Of a stretch of DNA of 64,000 nucleotides, positions 62,501-64,000 are shown piece by piece. The DNA comes from Allobosea sp. (GTDB lineage: Bacteria > Pseudomonadota > Alphaproteobacteria > Rhizobiales > Beijerinckiaceae), in the NCBI RefSeq assembly GCF_030695125.1, contig NZ_JAUYTP010000029.1, positions 124,001-188,000 of the forward strand. The letters run 5' to 3'. The position numbers and the translations under genes are program-made. Each line of letters begins with the position of its first letter. Position 1 is the stretch's first letter. Under the pieces are notes generated by a model. The model was not told the DNA's origin. It saw nothing but the letters and a program-made list of their open reading frames with translations, and made no database searches.

Positions 62501-63820
62501 ATGTGCCTGTCGGCGTTGTGGCTCTTGCTGACCGTCATGCCACTGGCCGCCCAGCCACAGCCGCCCGACCCTGACGCGCTCACCCGGGAGGCGATGCAGA
62601 AGCTCGTCGAAAAACAGGCCCGGGAGGCCGAACTCAAGGCCATCGAGGAGCGGCTGGCCGGCAATGCCGCGGCGCGCGCCAGGCTCGAGGCCGAGATCGC
62701 CGCAATCCGGGCCGACCGCGCCGCCCTCAACAAGGCCCTGCTCGACACCACCGCCCGCGCGCAGGGCGCCGAGCAGCGCGCCAGCGCGCTGGAACAGCGA
62801 CTCTCCCTGCAGCAGTCGAGCGAGAGCGCCATCCGCCGCTCGCTCGAGAGCCGGCGCGGCCTGATCGCAGAGGTTCTGGCGGCGTTGCAGCGCATCGGCC
62901 GCCGGCCGCCGCCGGCCGTTCTGGTGCGCCCCGAGGACATTCTGGAGGCCGTACGGGCCTCGATGCTGCTGGGTGCCGTCGTCCCCGACCTGCGTCATGA
63001 AATCGAGGTGCTGGGCACCGATCTCGGCGAACTCGTCCGGCTGCGCGAGGCCATCGCCAAAGAACGCAAGGCCCTGACCGCCGAACTGGAGCAACTCGCC
63101 GGCGAGCGCCAGCGCATCGCTTCGCTCGTCGAGGCGCGCCGCCAGCGCGAGGCCAGCGCCGCAAGCGACGCCGATGCGCAGCGCGGCCAGGACGGCGACC
63201 TCGCCGCCCAGGCCCGCAGCCTGCGCGACTTCGTCGAACGCATGGAAAAGGAGATCTCGGTCGCCAACCGCGCCGCCGACGCGGCCCGCGAGGCGCTCGA
63301 GGCCGAGACCCGCGAGCAGCGCCAGCGCATGGCGGCGCTGGCCTTCAAGGACCCGGCCCGGCTGGCGCCCAAGATCGCGTTTGCCGAAGCGCGCGGCCTG
63401 TTGCCGCTGCCGGTGGCCGGTTCACAATTGCGTGGTTTTGGCGCGTCCGACGGCGCGGGCGGCACAACCCGCGGAATTTCGCTGGAGACGCGACCCGGCG
63501 CCCTAGTTTCGGCGCCTTCGGACGCTTGGGTGGTTTACGCGGGTCCGTTCCGCTCGTTTGGGCAACTCTTGATCCTGAACGCGGGCGGGGGGTACTATAT
63601 GCTTCTCGCCGGCATGCAGCGGATCGACGTCGCGCTGAATCAGTTCGTCCTCGCGGGAGAACCGGTTGCGGTTATGGGCGAAACGTCGGAAGCTGCCGCG
63701 ACGATCGTGGGTTCGGGAACCGGCCAGCCGGTTTTGTATATCGAATTCAGAAAAGACGGCGTGTCGGTCGATCCGGCGCCGTGGTGGACGAAACCGCTTG
63801 GCGAAAAGGTTCGCGGATGA
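62501..63820 (+). CDS. envC: EnvC-like murein hydrolase activator with degenerate LytM domain
   Basis: 439 residues: signal peptide 1 to ~17 ('VMPLAAQ'), long coiled coil (~20-290, 'AIEERLAGNAAARARLEAEI'), and a C-terminal M23/LytM domain ('RGFGASDGAGGTTRGISLET', 'FGQLLILNAGGGYYMLLAGM'). The zinc ligands of active M23 enzymes (HxxxD, HxH) are absent, as in EnvC, so it should activate an amidase at the septum rather than cut murein. ATG 62501 follows a GGGGGGCGAGAG stretch. Its stop overlaps ctpA by 4 nt. Confidence 0.88.
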   Translation: MCLSALWLLLTVMPLAAQPQPPDPDALTREAMQKLVEKQAREAELKAIEERLAGNAAARARLEAEIAAIRADRAALNKALLDTTARAQGAEQRASALEQRLSLQQSSESAIRRSLESRRGLIAEVLAALQRIGRRPPPAVLVRPEDILEAVRASMLLGAVVPDLRHEIEVLGTDLGELVRLREAIAKERKALTAELEQLAGERQRIASLVEARRQREASAASDADAQRGQDGDLAAQARSLRDFVERMEKEISVANRAADAAREALEAETREQRQRMAALAFKDPARLAPKIAFAEARGLLPLPVAGSQLRGFGASDGAGGTTRGISLETRPGALVSAPSDAWVVYAGPFRSFGQLLILNAGGGYYMLLAGMQRIDVALNQFVLAGEPVAVMGETSEAAATIVGSGTGQPVLYIEFRKDGVSVDPAPWWTKPLGEKVRG

Positions 63821-64000
63821 TGCGCAAGGTTTCTCTCGTTTTCGCCGGAGCCGTCCTCGGTGCGGGCCTGACCGGCATGGTCACGCAGACGCGCCTGCTG
63901 ACCTCCACCAGCGCGGTCGCGGCCTCGGCCGAGGTCTATCGCAGCCTGAACCTCTTCGGTGACATCTTCGAGAAGATCCGCACCGACTATGTCGAGAAGC
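63817..64000 (+). CDS. ctpA: S41 family carboxy-terminal processing protease, N-terminal part
   Basis: Only 61 residues are in the window: an N-terminal membrane or signal segment ('KVSLVFAGAVLGAGLTGMV') and the start of the family domain 'EVYRSLNLFGDIFEKIRTDY'. The PDZ and catalytic Ser/Lys regions are outside. CtpA trims periplasmic proteins and often follows envC in alphaproteobacteria. ATG 63817 overlaps the envC stop; ATG 63820 directly follows. Confidence 0.88.
   Translation, partial: MMRKVSLVFAGAVLGAGLTGMVTQTRLLTSTSAVAASAEVYRSLNLFGDIFEKIRTDYVEK

Noticed and set aside
1..64000. tRNA, rRNA, CRISPR, IS element, integrase or phage genes
   Set aside because: Looked for cloverleaf-like motifs, regular spacer arrays, transposase or integrase domains and saw none; a tRNAscan/Infernal run could still find small RNAs I cannot see by eye.

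Overview
The window is dense, high-GC, almost phage- and IS-free chromosome of an alphaproteobacterium. Gene content points to Hyphomicrobiales, and I infer a Bosea-like organism: class I LysS, the proB-proA-nadD-rsfS-rlmH-envC-ctpA block, DUF6481, rhizobial-style phn genes with a DUF1045 protein and a hexapeptide transferase, and recurrent ~100-nt palindromic repeats. I saw no rRNA, tRNA, CRISPR array, insertion sequence or prophage. Taxonomy is inference from gene content only.

1-10.2 kb: start of an amidase gene, then a hexuronate catabolic locus. A GntR/FCD regulator diverges from an operon of uxaC, kduI, kduD, a KdgF-like cupin, a TRAP transporter (P, Q, M) and a UxuB-type reductase. Most stop/start codons overlap by 1-4 nt. 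A solitary family 3 solute-binding protein follows.

10.3-24.4 kb: housekeeping and catabolic genes separated by palindromic repeats: M20 amidohydrolase, class I lysS, nitroreductase, DUF808 membrane protein, thiolase plus FadB-type fusion enzyme, an enoyl-CoA hydratase, a tripartite tricarboxylate transporter (tctC-B-A) and a peptidoglycan-binding protein with a decayed trypsin fold.

24.6-36.4 kb: envelope functions: alpha-2-macroglobulin and its usual partner PbpC, then an RND efflux pump with its adaptor on the other strand.

37.1-49.0 kb: a complete C-P lyase locus: phnC-D-E1-E2 (uptake), phnF (repressor, opposite strand, flanked by two operator-like sites) and phnG-H-I-J-K-(small ORF)-L-M, a DUF1045 2H phosphoesterase and a Phn-type acetyltransferase. 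phnI carries an in-frame palindromic repeat.

49.1-58.0 kb: a soluble globin-coupled chemoreceptor behind a perfect FNR/FixK box, a putative ETF-beta lysine methyltransferase, a GT4 glycosyltransferase, an NTF2-like protein, then an ECF sigma / anti-sigma / secreted subtilase trio in which the anti-sigma periplasmic domain looks like the subtilase's own propeptide. Small basic proteins, rpsU and a cold-shock gene follow.

58.2-64 kb: proB, proA, nadD, rsfS, rlmH, envC and the start of ctpA. The window ends inside ctpA.
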